Assembly (NCBI RefSeq): GCF_006861675.1
Contig: NZ_SGJB01000013.1
Coordinates: forward strand, 1 to 64,000
DNA: 64,000 nt
Direction: 5' to 3'
Source: Peptacetobacter hominis
GTDB lineage: Bacteria; Bacillota; Clostridia; Peptostreptococcales; Peptostreptococcaceae
Every line of letters begins with the position of its first letter. The stretch's first letter is position 1. The notes beneath the pieces were generated by a model that ran no database searches, had not been told where the DNA came from, and saw only the letters and a program-made list of their open reading frames with translations. Of the stretch, positions 16,690 to 28,716 are shown piece after piece. The translations under genes and the position numbers were made by a program.

Positions 16690-17274
16690 TTATAAAAGAG
16701 ATTCGATGATACAAAAGATTCAATCGGGGTATATTTATAATCGGAAAATTTATTGTAATAATCTGTTAAAAATATATTTTTTATGGTATATACTTGTTTT
16801 TTAAGCTAAAAATATTGGGGATTTATGTATAAATTATACGTAAAAAAAGGTTTTTCAGATAGATTGACAAAAAAATAGCTAAAAAAATAAAAAGATGTAA
16901 AATTCAGATAAAAGAATAAGATAAAAAACAACTTTCAAAAAAGTGGGAGTTGTACATAATGTGCAAATGTCATAAACTTCAAATGGTTTCAAAAAATATC
17001 AACGTTTTCATTAAGATATATTCTATAAAAATAAACATAACATATAAATCAATAAAAAATAAAATATTGAAAAATAAAGGAATTTAAGACTTTAAAATAC
17101 AGTATACCTGTATACAAAATTCTTTAAAAATCAGAATGTAAGTTACAAAAAAATAAATGTGAAAACGTATTCATAAAAAGGGTAAAAACGATAGAATTAA
17201 AATCTATACATTCAAAATAAGTAAGAAAATTGAAGAAATGAAGAATGTAAAATGCAAAATTGAGCGTTTGAAAA
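16690..17274. other. Long AT-rich non-coding stretch upstream of the V-ATPase operon
   Basis: About 585 bases without a convincing gene. Many A and T runs give it the look of bent promoter-upstream DNA. It contains an isolated TTGACA (16864-16869) with no good partner -10. AACGTATTCATA at 17164-17175 recurs as an exact 12-mer upstream of secA at 57253-57264, and a looser AACGTTTTCATTA lies at 17001-17013. No tRNA or recognisable riboswitch was seen. Confidence 0.5.
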
Positions 17275-17303
17275 TTGACAAAAGCCCAAAATATAAATAT
17301 AAT
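17275..17303 (+). promoter_or_regulatory. Perfect consensus sigma-A promoter of the V-ATPase operon
   Basis: TTGACA at 17275-17280 and TATAAT at 17298-17303 are separated by exactly 17 bp. The predicted start near 17310 gives a leader of about 55 bases ahead of the GGTGGTGA ribosome site at 17355-17362. Confidence 0.9.
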
Positions 17304-17366
17304 AAATGTAATCGTATAATAATATTTAAAATTTTGGCCAATTTCAAAAGGACAGGTGGTGAAGAG

Positions 17367-17682
17367 ATGTCATCAATTGAATTAATGAAAGTGATTAGTG
17401 AAACAGAAGAACAGGCCGACAAAATCAGAAAGGATGGTGTTCAGAGTGCAAAGCAGGTAGTGAATGATGCAAACAGAAAAGCATCATTTATAATATCTGA
17501 TGCAGAAGAACAGGCAGATGCGGAGTATAGAAGTGCAATACGGAAAGCTGAAAAAGAAGCTGAAGAAATGTACAATGGTATACTTGATAAGACATCTGAA
17601 AAGTGTAAGGTGATTTTAGCTGAAGCAGATGAAAAAATCGCTGCTGGAGCAAAGGTTGTTCTAGAAAGGATTGTGAAGTCTA

Positions 17683-17696
<14 letters not shown>
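17367..17696 (+). CDS. ntpF: V-type ATP synthase subunit H (peripheral stalk, AhaH/NtpF type)
   Basis: The 109-residue protein is almost wholly a charged coiled coil rich in Ala, Glu and Lys (EEQADKIRKD, AEKEAEEMYNGILDK), as in the G/H stalk subunits that pair with subunit E. The frame is open upstream to 17238, but ATG 17367 follows GGTGGTGAAGAG and gives the family length. The longer version would cross the promoter. It is the first gene of the operon and its 3' end overlaps subunit I by 14 bases. Confidence 0.9.
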
Positions 17697-20140
<2,444 letters not shown>

Positions 20141-20172
20141 TAAGACAGTAACAGTTTAAGGATGTGGATATA

Positions 20173-20748
20173 ATGAGTATTGAAAAAATAACAGAAAAAA
20201 TACTTTCTGAAGCTCAGGAATTTGCAGATTCTGCTGTTGCTGAAGCAAAGATGCAGGGAGAAGCTATTGAAAAAAGAGCAGGTGAAGATGCTGAAAAAAT
20301 ACTTCTTGATGTCCAGACAAAAATAAAAGAGGAAACTGAAAAAGTATTCAACAGAAGAAATTCTCTTGCACAGCTTGAAACAAGAAAAATGCTTCTTAAA
20401 GCAAAGCAGGATGCAGTAAATAAATGCTTCGAAAGAGCTATGGAAGAATTTGAAAAAATGGGTAAAAAAGAATACACATCTTTCCTTGCAGATACACTAA
20501 AAAATATAGGCGTTGATGAAGGTGAAGTATTATTTAACCCTAAGGATGCTGAAAATATAGCTGAAAAAGTTATAGAGAAAGCAAACAAAGACGGAAAGAA
20601 TTTCCGCGTAAGTGAGAAAAATATAGATGCAAAAGGTGGATTCAAAGTTGTATCTGGAAAAGTTGAAATAACAGCAACAATTGAATCTATGATAGATGAT
20701 ATAAAAGAAGAAATAACACCTGATGTGGTAAAGGCATTGTTCAACTAG
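20173..20748 (+). CDS. ntpE: V-type ATP synthase subunit E (peripheral stalk)
   Basis: The protein is about 191 residues. The N-terminal half is a long Ala/Glu/Lys helix (AEAKMQGEAIEKRAGEDAEK) that coils with subunit H. The C-terminal half is a globular domain with GGFKVVSGKVEITATIESMIDDI, typical of subunit E, which caps the catalytic head. ATG 20173 is preferred over GTG 20164 because AAGGATGT lies at the proper distance and the family starts MSIEKITEKI. Confidence 0.93.
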   Translation: MSIEKITEKILSEAQEFADSAVAEAKMQGEAIEKRAGEDAEKILLDVQTKIKEETEKVFNRRNSLAQLETRKMLLKAKQDAVNKCFERAMEEFEKMGKKEYTSFLADTLKNIGVDEGEVLFNPKDAENIAEKVIEKANKDGKNFRVSEKNIDAKGGFKVVSGKVEITATIESMIDDIKEEITPDVVKALFN

Positions 20749-20790
20749 AACACAAGGCTTATCCACTTTAAAGAAAGGGGATTGATCAAT

Positions 20791-21798
20791 TTGGCAAAGA
20801 TTAATAACAGAGATTATGTATTTGCCACTGCCTGTGTACGAAGCGGAGAAAAAAATATGCTTAGCCACGACAAAATCGAAAAAATGGTGGAAAGTAAAAG
20901 TCCGGAGGATGCTTTAAAAGTTCTTACAGAACTTGAATACGGAGCAGTTTCTGAGGATGTTTCACCAGAAGAGTTTGAAAAGCTTCTTACACGGGAGCAC
21001 AAAAGAACATACGAATTTGTAAGGTCTATAGTACACGATTCAAAATATTTTAATCTGTTCCTTTATCCATCGGATTATCACAATATAAAAGTGATACTGA
21101 AAGCGGAATTTCTTGGAACAGACCCTGAACCATTTTTTATGGGCAGTGGAACAATAGATCCTCAGACACTTCTTGTTATGGTAAGAGACAGAAATTTTGT
21201 AGGAATGACATCAAACATGAAGGATGCCATAGAAGAGGTTCTGGATGTATTCGGTAGAACAAAGGATCCTCAGCAGGTAGATGTAATACTTGATAAAGCA
21301 TGTTACAAAGATATGTCACTGCTTGCTGAACAGTCTGAAAATCAATATCTAAAAGGATATGTAAAACTTCTTATAGACACAATAAATCTTAGAATATTTG
21401 TCAGAATGAGACAGATGAACAAAAGCTGGGATTTCTTCTCAAAAGTGTTTATAGAAGGTGGAAATATAACTGAAAAATTCTTTATCGGTGGATATGATGA
21501 GCCGTTTGAGAGTTTTGCTGAAAAGCTTGGTGCATATGGACTTTCTGAAGTTCTTTCAGAAAGCGCTCCAATGCTTAAAGAAAAAGGAAGTTTCACAATG
21601 CTTGAGAAAATGTGTGATAATCGCCTTATGGATTATGTCAAAGATTCAAAATATAAATCTTTTGGAATTGAGGCGGTTGTCGGATATATACTTGCTAAAG
21701 AGAATGAAATAAAATCTGCAAGAATAATAATGGCAGGAAAACTTGCAGGACTTCCATCAGATAGAATAAGAGAAAGGCTGAGAGAAAGTTATGTATAA
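20791..21798 (+). CDS. ntpC: V-type ATP synthase subunit C (rotor axle cap)
   Basis: This is a protein of about 335 residues of the subunit C/d family that couples the central stalk to the K ring. Landmarks are NRDYVFATACVRSGEKNMLS at the N-terminus, FLYPSDYHNIKVILKAEFLG and the final NEIKSARIIMAGKLAGLPSD. TTG 20791 gives the usual start (MAKINNRDYVF) and lies about 10 bases after AAAGGGG; TTG 20782 is too close to that site. It overlaps subunit F by 8 bases. Confidence 0.93.
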   Translation: MAKINNRDYVFATACVRSGEKNMLSHDKIEKMVESKSPEDALKVLTELEYGAVSEDVSPEEFEKLLTREHKRTYEFVRSIVHDSKYFNLFLYPSDYHNIKVILKAEFLGTDPEPFFMGSGTIDPQTLLVMVRDRNFVGMTSNMKDAIEEVLDVFGRTKDPQQVDVILDKACYKDMSLLAEQSENQYLKGYVKLLIDTINLRIFVRMRQMNKSWDFFSKVFIEGGNITEKFFIGGYDEPFESFAEKLGAYGLSEVLSESAPMLKEKGSFTMLEKMCDNRLMDYVKDSKYKSFGIEAVVGYILAKENEIKSARIIMAGKLAGLPSDRIRERLRESYV

Positions 21799-22114
21799 AA
21801 TAGGAGTAATAGGAGACAGAGACAGTGTTATAGGCTTCAAAGCAGTTGGACTTGATACGTTTCCATGCTCAGGTGCAGCTGAAGCCAAAAAGGTTCTTGA
21901 AGAACTTGTAGCTGAAGAAAGCTATGCCATAATTTACATAACTGAAGGATTATGTAAGGATATGACTGAGGAAATCGACAGCTACAAATCTCTTATAACA
22001 CCTGCAATAATACCTATACCAGGAATAGAAGGAAGTCTGGGAATAGGAATAGCAGGTGTGAAGAAGAATGTTGAAAAGGCCGTAGGAGCCGACATTCTAT
22101 TCGGTGACAATTAA
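21791..22114 (+). CDS. ntpG: V-type ATP synthase subunit F (central stalk)
   Basis: A 107-residue small Rossmann-like protein: [20 protein letters not shown] at the start, [13 protein letters not shown] in the middle and [20 protein letters not shown] at the end, matching the F/NtpG subunit that binds subunit D. ATG 21791 lies inside the end of the subunit C gene, a translational-coupling arrangement. Confidence 0.95.
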   Translation: MYKIGVIGDRDSVIGFKAVGLDTFPCSGAAEAKKVLEELVAEESYAIIYITEGLCKDMTEEIDSYKSLITPAIIPIPGIEGSLGIGIAGVKKNVEKAVGADILFGDN

Positions 22115-22164
22115 GAATCCAAATTATTAATTATATGATTAATATAGAAAGAAACGGTGATGAA

Positions 22165-23934
22165 ATGAACCAGGGAAGAGTTGTTAAAGTATCTGGACCA
22201 CTTGTCATAGCAGAAGGAATGCAGGATGCAAATATGTTTGACGTGGTTCGTGTCTCTGAACAGGGACTTATAGGTGAAATAATAGAGATGCGTGGAGACA
22301 AAGCATCTATACAGGTATATGAAGAGACTGCAGGTCTTGGACCTGGTACTCCGGTTGTATCTACTCACGCTCCACTTAGTGTTGAGCTTGGACCGGGTAT
22401 GATAGAGAATATGTACGACGGAATACAGCGTCCACTTGAAAAAATGGTTGAGCGGGCAGGTCCTAATATATCAAGAGGTATACAGGTTCCAGCGCTTGAC
22501 AGAGAGAAAAAATGGACTTTTGTACCAACAGTTTCAGTAGGAGATACTGTTGAACCTGGAGATGTAATAGGAACAGTTCAGGAAACAGTTGTAGTTGAAC
22601 TTAAAATCATGGTTCCTGTTGGAGTAAAAGGTGTAGTTTCTGAAATAAAATCAGGAGATTTTACAGTTGAAGAAACAGTATGTGTTGTAAAACTTGAAGA
22701 TGGAACAGAAAAAGAACTTTCTATGATGCAGAAATGGCCAGTCCGTGTAAGCAGACCATACAAGGAAAAACTTGTTCCTGATATGCCTCTTGTAACAGGA
22801 CAGAGGGTTATAGATACAATGTTCCCTATAGCAAAAGGTGGAGTTGCAGCAGTTCCGGGACCTTTCGGAAGTGGTAAGACAGTTGTTCAGCACCAGCTTG
22901 CTAAATGGGCAGATGCAGAAATAGTTGTATATATAGGATGTGGAGAGCGTGGAAACGAGATGACAGACGTTCTTCGTGAATTCCCTGAACTTCAGGACCC
23001 TAAAACTGGCGAATCATTAATGAAGAGAACTATACTTATAGCAAATACTTCAGACATGCCGGTTGCAGCCCGTGAAGCATCTATATATACAGGTATAACA
23101 ATAGCAGAATACTTCAGAGATATGGGATATTCGGTAGCTCTTATGGCAGACTCTACATCAAGATGGGCAGAGGCTCTTCGTGAAATGTCAGGACGTCTTG
23201 AAGAGATGCCAGGTGAAGAGGGTTACCCGGCATACCTTGGATCTCGTCTTGCTCAGTTCTATGAAAGAGCAGGTAGAGTAATAAGTTTAGGATCTAATGG
23301 CAGAGAAGGTGCACTATCAGCTATAGGTGCCGTTTCACCTCCAGGAGGAGATACATCTGAACCGGTATCACAGGCTACACTTCGTATAGTAAAAGCTTTC
23401 TGGGGACTAGACAGTGAACTTGCATACAAGCGTCACTTCCCAGCTATAAACTGGTTAACAAGTTATTCTCTATATGTTGACAGACTTAATCAGTGGTTTG
23501 ATAAAAATGTAAATAAAAACTGGTCTGCACACAGAGCTGATGCGATGAAACTTCTTCAGGAGGAAGCAGAACTTCAGGAAATAGTACAGCTTGTAGGTGT
23601 GGATGCACTTTCATTTGCAGATAGATTAAAACTTGAAGTATCAAGAACAATACGTGAAGACTATCTTCATCAGAATGCTTTCCATGAGGTGGATACATAC
23701 TCTTCACTTAATAAGCAGTTCCTTCTTTTAAAACTTATAATGCAGTTCTATCATAAGAGTGCAGAAGCAATAGAAAACGGAGCTGATTTCAACAAAATAG
23801 TAGAGCTTCCTGTAAGAGAAAGAATAGGAAGATTCAAATACGTAGAAGAAAAAGATATAGATGATGCATATGCATCAATAGAAGAAGAAATGTTAAGTTG
23901 CTTAGCGGATCTGACAGCTAAGGAGGTGGAGTAA
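22165..23934 (+). CDS. ntpA: V-type ATP synthase catalytic subunit A
   Basis: A 589-residue catalytic subunit. The Walker A is GPFGSGKT at 232-239, followed by the catalytic region [20 protein letters not shown] and [19 protein letters not shown] (Walker B region). The non-homologous region typical of A subunits lies near 115-190. ATG 22165 ([13 protein letters not shown]) is preferred to the upstream in-frame ATG 22135 because the family starts there. It hydrolyses or makes ATP at the A/B interfaces of the hexamer. Confidence 0.96.
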   Translation: MNQGRVVKVSGPLVIAEGMQDANMFDVVRVSEQGLIGEIIEMRGDKASIQVYEETAGLGPGTPVVSTHAPLSVELGPGMIENMYDGIQRPLEKMVERAGPNISRGIQVPALDREKKWTFVPTVSVGDTVEPGDVIGTVQETVVVELKIMVPVGVKGVVSEIKSGDFTVEETVCVVKLEDGTEKELSMMQKWPVRVSRPYKEKLVPDMPLVTGQRVIDTMFPIAKGGVAAVPGPFGSGKTVVQHQLAKWADAEIVVYIGCGERGNEMTDVLREFPELQDPKTGESLMKRTILIANTSDMPVAAREASIYTGITIAEYFRDMGYSVALMADSTSRWAEALREMSGRLEEMPGEEGYPAYLGSRLAQFYERAGRVISLGSNGREGALSAIGAVSPPGGDTSEPVSQATLRIVKAFWGLDSELAYKRHFPAINWLTSYSLYVDRLNQWFDKNVNKNWSAHRADAMKLLQEEAELQEIVQLVGVDALSFADRLKLEVSRTIREDYLHQNAFHEVDTYSSLNKQFLLLKLIMQFYHKSAEAIENGADFNKIVELPVRERIGRFKYVEEKDIDDAYASIEEEMLSCLADLTAKEVE

Positions 23935-25329
23935 TTGATAAAAGAGTATAAAACTATTGCAGAAGTGGCAGGACCGCTGATGCTTGTAAAAGACGTAGAA
24001 GGTGTAACATATGATGAACTTGGAGAAATAGAGCTTCCATCTGGTGAGAAAAGAAGATGTAAGGTTCTTGAAATAAACGGAAGAAATGCTCTTGTTCAGT
24101 TATTCGAAAACTCTGCAGGAATAAACCTTGCAGAAAGTAAAGTCAAGTTCCTTGGACATGGTATGGAACTTGCAGTATCAGAAGAAATGCTAGGTAGGGT
24201 ATTTGACGGTATGGGTAGACCAAAAGATGGTGGACCAGAAATAATACCTGAAATGAAACTTGATATAAACGGATTACCTATGAACCCTGCAGCAAGAGAC
24301 TATCCGTCAGAGTTTATACAGACAGGTGTATCTGCAATAGATGGACTTAATACACTTGTTAGAGGACAGAAACTGCCTATATTCTCAGGATCAGGTCTTC
24401 CTCATGCAGAGCTTGCATCTCAGATAGCTCGTCAGGCTCAGGTTTTAAACAGTGAATCAAACTTCGCGGTTGTATTCGCTGCAATGGGTATAACATACGA
24501 AGAGGCAGACTACTTCGTATCTGACTTCAAAAGAACAGGTGCCATAGATAGAACAGTTCTATTTATGAACCTTGCAAATGACCCTGCTGTTGAGCGTATA
24601 TCTACTCCACGTATGGCGCTTACAGCTGCTGAGTACCTTGCATTTGAAAAAGGAATGCACGTACTTGTAATACTTACAGACATAACAAACTACGCAGAGG
24701 CTCTTCGTGAGGTATCTGCTGCACGTAAAGAGGTTCCAGGTAGAAGAGGATATCCAGGATATCTATATACTGACCTTGCTACAATGTATGAGAGAGCTGG
24801 TAGAAAAATAGGATGTGAAGGATCAATAACAATGATACCTATACTAACAATGCCAGAGGATGACAAAACTCATCCAATACCAGACCTTACAGGATATATC
24901 ACAGAGGGACAGATAATACTTTCTCGTGAACTTTACAGAAAAGGTATAACTCCTCCAATAGACGTTTTACCATCACTATCTCGTCTTAAAGACAAAGGTA
25001 TAGGTAAAGGTAAGACAAGAGAAGACCATGCGGATACAATGAACCAGCTTTTCGCAGGTTATGCACGTGGTAAAGAATGTAAAGAGCTTATGTCAATACT
25101 TGGAGAGGCAGCTCTTACTGAAATAGATAAAAAATATGCCAGATTTGCAGATGCTTTTGAAAAAGAATATGTAAATCAGGGATATGAAACAAACAGATCT
25201 ATAATAGAAACTCTTGAAACAGGATGGAAACTACTTACAATACTTCCTAAGAGTGAGTTAAAACGTATAAAAGATGCCAATATAGAAAAATATTATCCTG
25301 AAAAAACATATGACGGAGATGCTAAATAA
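23935..25329 (+). CDS. ntpB: V-type ATP synthase subunit B (regulatory)
   Basis: A 464-residue protein: [38 protein letters not shown] in place of a Walker [21 protein letters not shown] and [20 protein letters not shown]. The degenerate P loop marks the non-catalytic B subunit. It starts at TTG 23935 directly after the A stop, with GGAGGTGG at 23921-23928. Confidence 0.96.
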   Translation: MIKEYKTIAEVAGPLMLVKDVEGVTYDELGEIELPSGEKRRCKVLEINGRNALVQLFENSAGINLAESKVKFLGHGMELAVSEEMLGRVFDGMGRPKDGGPEIIPEMKLDINGLPMNPAARDYPSEFIQTGVSAIDGLNTLVRGQKLPIFSGSGLPHAELASQIARQAQVLNSESNFAVVFAAMGITYEEADYFVSDFKRTGAIDRTVLFMNLANDPAVERISTPRMALTAAEYLAFEKGMHVLVILTDITNYAEALREVSAARKEVPGRRGYPGYLYTDLATMYERAGRKIGCEGSITMIPILTMPEDDKTHPIPDLTGYITEGQIILSRELYRKGITPPIDVLPSLSRLKDKGIGKGKTREDHADTMNQLFAGYARGKECKELMSILGEAALTEIDKKYARFADAFEKEYVNQGYETNRSIIETLETGWKLLTILPKSELKRIKDANIEKYYPEKTYDGDAK

Positions 25330-25346
25330 AAGAAGGGGGTAGTAAT

Positions 25347-26045
25347 ATGGCAAGACTTAATGTAAATCCTACCAGAATGGTGCTTGCTTCTTTGAAAAAG
25401 CGTCTCAATGTTGCCAGCAGAGGACATAAACTTCTAAAAGACAAACGTGACGAGCTTATGAAAACTTTCCTTGACCTTGCAAGAGAAAACAAGGTACTAA
25501 GAGAAGAAGTTGAAAGTATGATAGATGGAGTATATCAGAACTTTGCAATAGCAAATGCAGTAATGTCGTCACAGGCTGTTGAAGAGGCACTTATGTATCC
25601 AAAGCAGGGTGTAATAGTAAATGTCGACAAGAAAAATGTAATGAGTGTTGATGTACCTGTATTTGATTTTGAAACTACTACAAATGATGTTACAGATATA
25701 TACTCATACGGTTTTGCAACAACTTCAGGAGAACTGGATGCCGCAATAAGTGAACTTTCAAGGGTATTCCCTGTTATGCTTAAACTTGCAGCCATGGAGA
25801 AGGAAGCAAATCTTCTTGCCGATGAAATCGAAAAAACAAGACGTCGTGTTAATGCTCTTGAATATGTTATGATACCTAAGCTTCAGGAAACTATAAGATA
25901 TATAACAATGAAGCTTGATGAAAACGAAAGAGGTAATCAGACAAGACTTATGAAAGTAAAAGACATGATGCTTCAGGAAGCTATCGAAGAAAAACAGGCG
26001 TTTGACGAAGCAGTGTACAACGAATACAAAAACAGTAATTCGTAA
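25347..26045 (+). CDS. ntpD: V-type ATP synthase subunit D (rotor axle)
   Basis: A 232-residue protein with two long helices at the ends (MARLNVNPTRMVLASLKKRL and ARRRVNALEY-like EKTRRRVNALEYVMIPKLQE) that form the antiparallel coiled-coil axle inside the A/B hexamer. The middle holds the short beta-hairpin region. It is the last gene of the operon and is followed by a strong terminator. Confidence 0.95.
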   Translation: MARLNVNPTRMVLASLKKRLNVASRGHKLLKDKRDELMKTFLDLARENKVLREEVESMIDGVYQNFAIANAVMSSQAVEEALMYPKQGVIVNVDKKNVMSVDVPVFDFETTTNDVTDIYSYGFATTSGELDAAISELSRVFPVMLKLAAMEKEANLLADEIEKTRRRVNALEYVMIPKLQETIRYITMKLDENERGNQTRLMKVKDMMLQEAIEEKQAFDEAVYNEYKNSNS

Positions 26046-26061
26046 ATATACGATAATTTAT

Positions 26062-26103
26062 AGACCTTCAGAATATGCAAATAATATTCTGAAGGTCTTT
26101 TTT
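26062..26103 (+). terminator. Terminator of the V-ATPase operon
   Basis: Perfect 15-bp arms AGACCTTCAGAATAT (26062-26076) and ATATTCTGAAGGTCT (26084-26098), followed by TTTTT. Confidence 0.95.
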
Positions 26104-26190
26104 GCTTTGTATATAAGTAGTATATATTGAAAAAATTAATATATATATTTTCATTTCAGCAAAGATGTACACGTTATGTTAGAAAGGTGA

Positions 26191-26232
26191 TATAATATAG
26201 AATGGTATAAACCTGAAGTACTCAGGTTTATA
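26191..26232. promoter_or_regulatory. Putative promoter with perfect palindrome upstream of bioY1
   Basis: TATAAT at 26191-26196 is followed at 26206-26232 by a perfect palindrome, TATAAACCTGA - AGTAC - TCAGGTTTATA, at the expected transcription start. There is no T run, so it looks like an operator rather than a terminator. Its 11-base spacing between TAAACC and GGTTTA does not match the 15-base BirA boxes found before bioY2. The -35 region is weak. Confidence 0.6.
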
Positions 26233-26295
26233 TTATTTTAATGACATTTTATATATGGAATATGACAAAGTATATTTGTTAAGTGGAGGTATTTA

Positions 26296-26862
26296 ATGAA
26301 AAACAACAAGACAAAAATGATGGTAATGACATCTATATTCTCGGCATTTATAACTATTGGAGGTTTCATAAAGATACCTTTACCAAACTTTGAATATATT
26401 ACACTAAGGTTAATGTTTGTAATAATGGCGGGATTCATACTTGGAGAAAAGTGGGGAGCAATAGCTTCTGCAATACATGTTATACTGGGGCTTGTAGGAT
26501 TCCCTGTATTTGCCTCAGGTGGAGGTTTAGGTTATGTACTGAAGCCATCATTTGGATATATAATAGGATTTATATCAGCAGGATATATCAGCGGATATGT
26601 TTATAGAAAAATAGGCAAAACAGATTTTAAATCATCTGCAATAGCAGCTGTATCGGCTATGTTATCTATGTATGTAATAGGTCTTGCATATAAATTTATG
26701 ATACTTAGTAGTGTCAGTGATGTAACTGAACCAATTTATATACTTATGTTTGCATCTCTTCCGATAGAGATTCCAGGAGATCTGCTTCTGGCTTTAGCTG
26801 CAGCTTTTGCAAATGTAAAATTTTCAAAAATAATTTCCAGACATCCGGAACTAAAAATATAG
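26296..26862 (+). CDS. bioY: BioY-family biotin transporter S component (first copy)
   Basis: A 188-residue membrane protein with about six helices. BioY signatures are GGFIKIPLPNFEYITLRLMF, a LGLVGFPVFASGGG loop, YVLKPSFGYIIGF and PIEIPGDLLLALAAAF. BioY is the biotin-binding S component of ECF transporters and works with a shared EcfAAT module encoded elsewhere; some BioY proteins work alone. It has GGAGG ahead of ATG 26296. It is clearly paralogous to the copy at 30014-30574. A different palindrome precedes it, so its control may differ. Confidence 0.92.
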   Translation: MKNNKTKMMVMTSIFSAFITIGGFIKIPLPNFEYITLRLMFVIMAGFILGEKWGAIASAIHVILGLVGFPVFASGGGLGYVLKPSFGYIIGFISAGYISGYVYRKIGKTDFKSSAIAAVSAMLSMYVIGLAYKFMILSSVSDVTEPIYILMFASLPIEIPGDLLLALAAAFANVKFSKIISRHPELKI

Positions 26863-26889
26863 AAATTAATTTTAAAGGGAGGTTTTTAT

Positions 26890-28194
26890 GTGAGACGTGT
26901 ACATTTAATGAATGAATTCAAAAGACTTTTTTCTATTAAGTCGGATCAGGCGGAAAATGAGGAAATAAAACAGAGAATCGATGAAGCCTCTGCAATAAGC
27001 GGAACAAATCTATGGATACTGATAATGGCAATATTCATAGCATCCATAGGGCTAAATGTAAACAGTACGGCTGTTATAATAGGTGCAATGCTTATATCAC
27101 CTCTTATGGGAGGAATAATAAGTATCGGGTACGGATTTGCAATGGATGATGTAGAGCATATAAAACGCTCACTTACAAATTTTGGTATTCAGGTATTTAT
27201 AAGTATTATAGTAAGTGTAATATATTTCACAGTGAGTCCTTTATCTGAAGCAAAATCAGAACTTCTTGCAAGAATAAGTCCAACTATATGGGATGTTCTT
27301 ATCGCTGTATTTGCAGGAACTGCAGGACTTATAGCACTTACAAGAAAAGATAGAGTAAGCAATGTTGTTCCTGGAACAGCAATAGCAACAGCACTTATGC
27401 CACCATTGTGTACTGTTGGATATGGTATTGCGGAAGGAAAATGGAATTTTATACTTGGAGCGGCATATCTTTTCTTTATAAACTCATTTTTTATATGTCT
27501 TGTAAGTTCGCTTGGTTTCCATTTTATGAAGGTTGTCGATCCTTCACAGGAAAAAAAGGGTAGCAAAAAACATATTATATTCTGGAGTTTTGTAATAATA
27601 TCCATACTTCCAAGTGTGTATGTGGCATGGAATATAGTAAACGAAACAATTACCCAGAACAACTATAAAAACTTTATAAACTCACAGTTCAGATTTGAAA
27701 AGACACAGGTATTCAGCGACAAGATTGACATGGAGAGAAAGAAAATAGATGTTGTACTTATTGGAGAAAAAATTTCAGATTCAGAAATAGAAGAAATAAA
27801 AGAAAACAGAAATGCATACGAACTGGAAAAATATAAAGTAAATGTAGAACAGATGGCAGTGTCAGAAGGTGTAACAGAGGACGAAATAAAGAATATTCTT
27901 CGGGGAGGAAAAACTGTCAATCTGAACGGTGAAGAAATACCAATATCTGAAATAATACATGATTCAGATGGATATGACGAAGTCAAAAATGAGCTTATGA
28001 TTCTATATCCTGAAATTGAAGAGGCCGGAATAGCACAGATGAGGGATAAAGATGGCGAGGAAACAAAAGCACTGATAATCAAAAGTCAGAATGAACTGGA
28101 TTCAGAGAATCTTGATATAATAAAAAAATGGATAAAAGAAAAAACCGGTTCGGAAATGGAAATAATACAGTCTATAGATACTGTAACAGAATAG
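26890..28194 (+). CDS. DUF389-family membrane protein
   Basis: The 434-residue protein has an N-terminal membrane part (about residues 35-245) with the DUF389 signature STAVIIGAMLISPLMGGIIS, then GLIALTRKDRVSNVVPGTAI and IATALMPPLCTVGYG. A soluble charged C-terminal domain of about 190 residues follows. The biochemical role of the family is not known; transport has been suggested from the repeated membrane motifs. GTG 26890 is used because GGGAGG ends about 7 bases upstream; the ATG at 26888 is out of frame. It follows bioY1 by 27 bp and precedes the HD gene by 20 bp. Confidence 0.87.
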   Translation: MRRVHLMNEFKRLFSIKSDQAENEEIKQRIDEASAISGTNLWILIMAIFIASIGLNVNSTAVIIGAMLISPLMGGIISIGYGFAMDDVEHIKRSLTNFGIQVFISIIVSVIYFTVSPLSEAKSELLARISPTIWDVLIAVFAGTAGLIALTRKDRVSNVVPGTAIATALMPPLCTVGYGIAEGKWNFILGAAYLFFINSFFICLVSSLGFHFMKVVDPSQEKKGSKKHIIFWSFVIISILPSVYVAWNIVNETITQNNYKNFINSQFRFEKTQVFSDKIDMERKKIDVVLIGEKISDSEIEEIKENRNAYELEKYKVNVEQMAVSEGVTEDEIKNILRGGKTVNLNGEEIPISEIIHDSDGYDEVKNELMILYPEIEEAGIAQMRDKDGEETKALIIKSQNELDSENLDIIKKWIKEKTGSEMEIIQSIDTVTE

Positions 28195-28214
28195 AATAAA
28201 GAAGAGTTGGTAGC

Positions 28215-28700
28215 ATGATAAAAAGAATAAAACAGTTCTATATAAATCTTACGGATAGATACGGGGAAAAGGATGATTTATTTGTCAGGAGTATACTTGA
28301 TGATTATGAGTATTCTCTTTTCAGTAAACTTTCTGGATCGGAGAAAAAACATAGTGTAAGAGTAGCTAATGAAATAAAAAGAATTTCCCGGGAAAAGAAT
28401 ATTTCTGATACTTTGCTTATAAAGGCAGCGTTGCTTCACGACATAGGTAAAAGCAGAAAAAGAATAAATATAATAGATAAATCCATAATAGTGATTTTAA
28501 ATAGTATAACATCCGGAAAACTCAGAAATATTAATACAGCAAAAGTACAGTGTTACTATAATCATTCGGAATACAGCTATGACATGCTGAAAGATTATGA
28601 AGATAATGAAAGATTATTGTATATCATAAAAAATCATCACAGGGATATATATGATGATGAGGAAATGATGATATTTCAATTTGCTGATGATAAAAGCTAG
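28215..28700 (+). CDS. HD-domain phosphohydrolase-like protein
   Basis: This 161-residue protein has the HD signature: first histidine in KKHSVRVANEI, HD pair in AALLHDIGKSRK, histidine in YYNHSEYSYDML and IIKNHHRD near the C-terminus. These residues bind one or two metals in phosphohydrolases that act on nucleotides or cyclic dinucleotides. It has no extra sensor or GYP motif, so the substrate is unknown. It lies in a run with DUF389 upstream and a methyltransferase downstream. Confidence 0.82.
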   Translation: MIKRIKQFYINLTDRYGEKDDLFVRSILDDYEYSLFSKLSGSEKKHSVRVANEIKRISREKNISDTLLIKAALLHDIGKSRKRINIIDKSIIVILNSITSGKLRNINTAKVQCYYNHSEYSYDMLKDYEDNERLLYIIKNHHRDIYDDEEMMIFQFADDKS

Positions 28701-28716
28701 GAAAAGGAGGGATAAT

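Noticed and set aside
17238..17366. Upstream extension of the V-ATPase subunit H frame
   Set aside because: It would include the consensus promoter and a 43-residue Lys-rich extension not known in the family; ATG 17367 has a ribosome site.
20214..20744. 176-codon minus-strand open frame opposite subunit E
   Set aside because: Antisense to a well-supported V-ATPase gene and very rich in Ser, Phe and Ala, as shadows of Glu/Lys/Ala coiled coils are.
26206..26232. BirA operator before bioY1
   Set aside because: TAAACC and GGTTTA are only 11 bases apart and the half-site differs from the GTAAAC-N15-GTTTAC boxes before bioY2.
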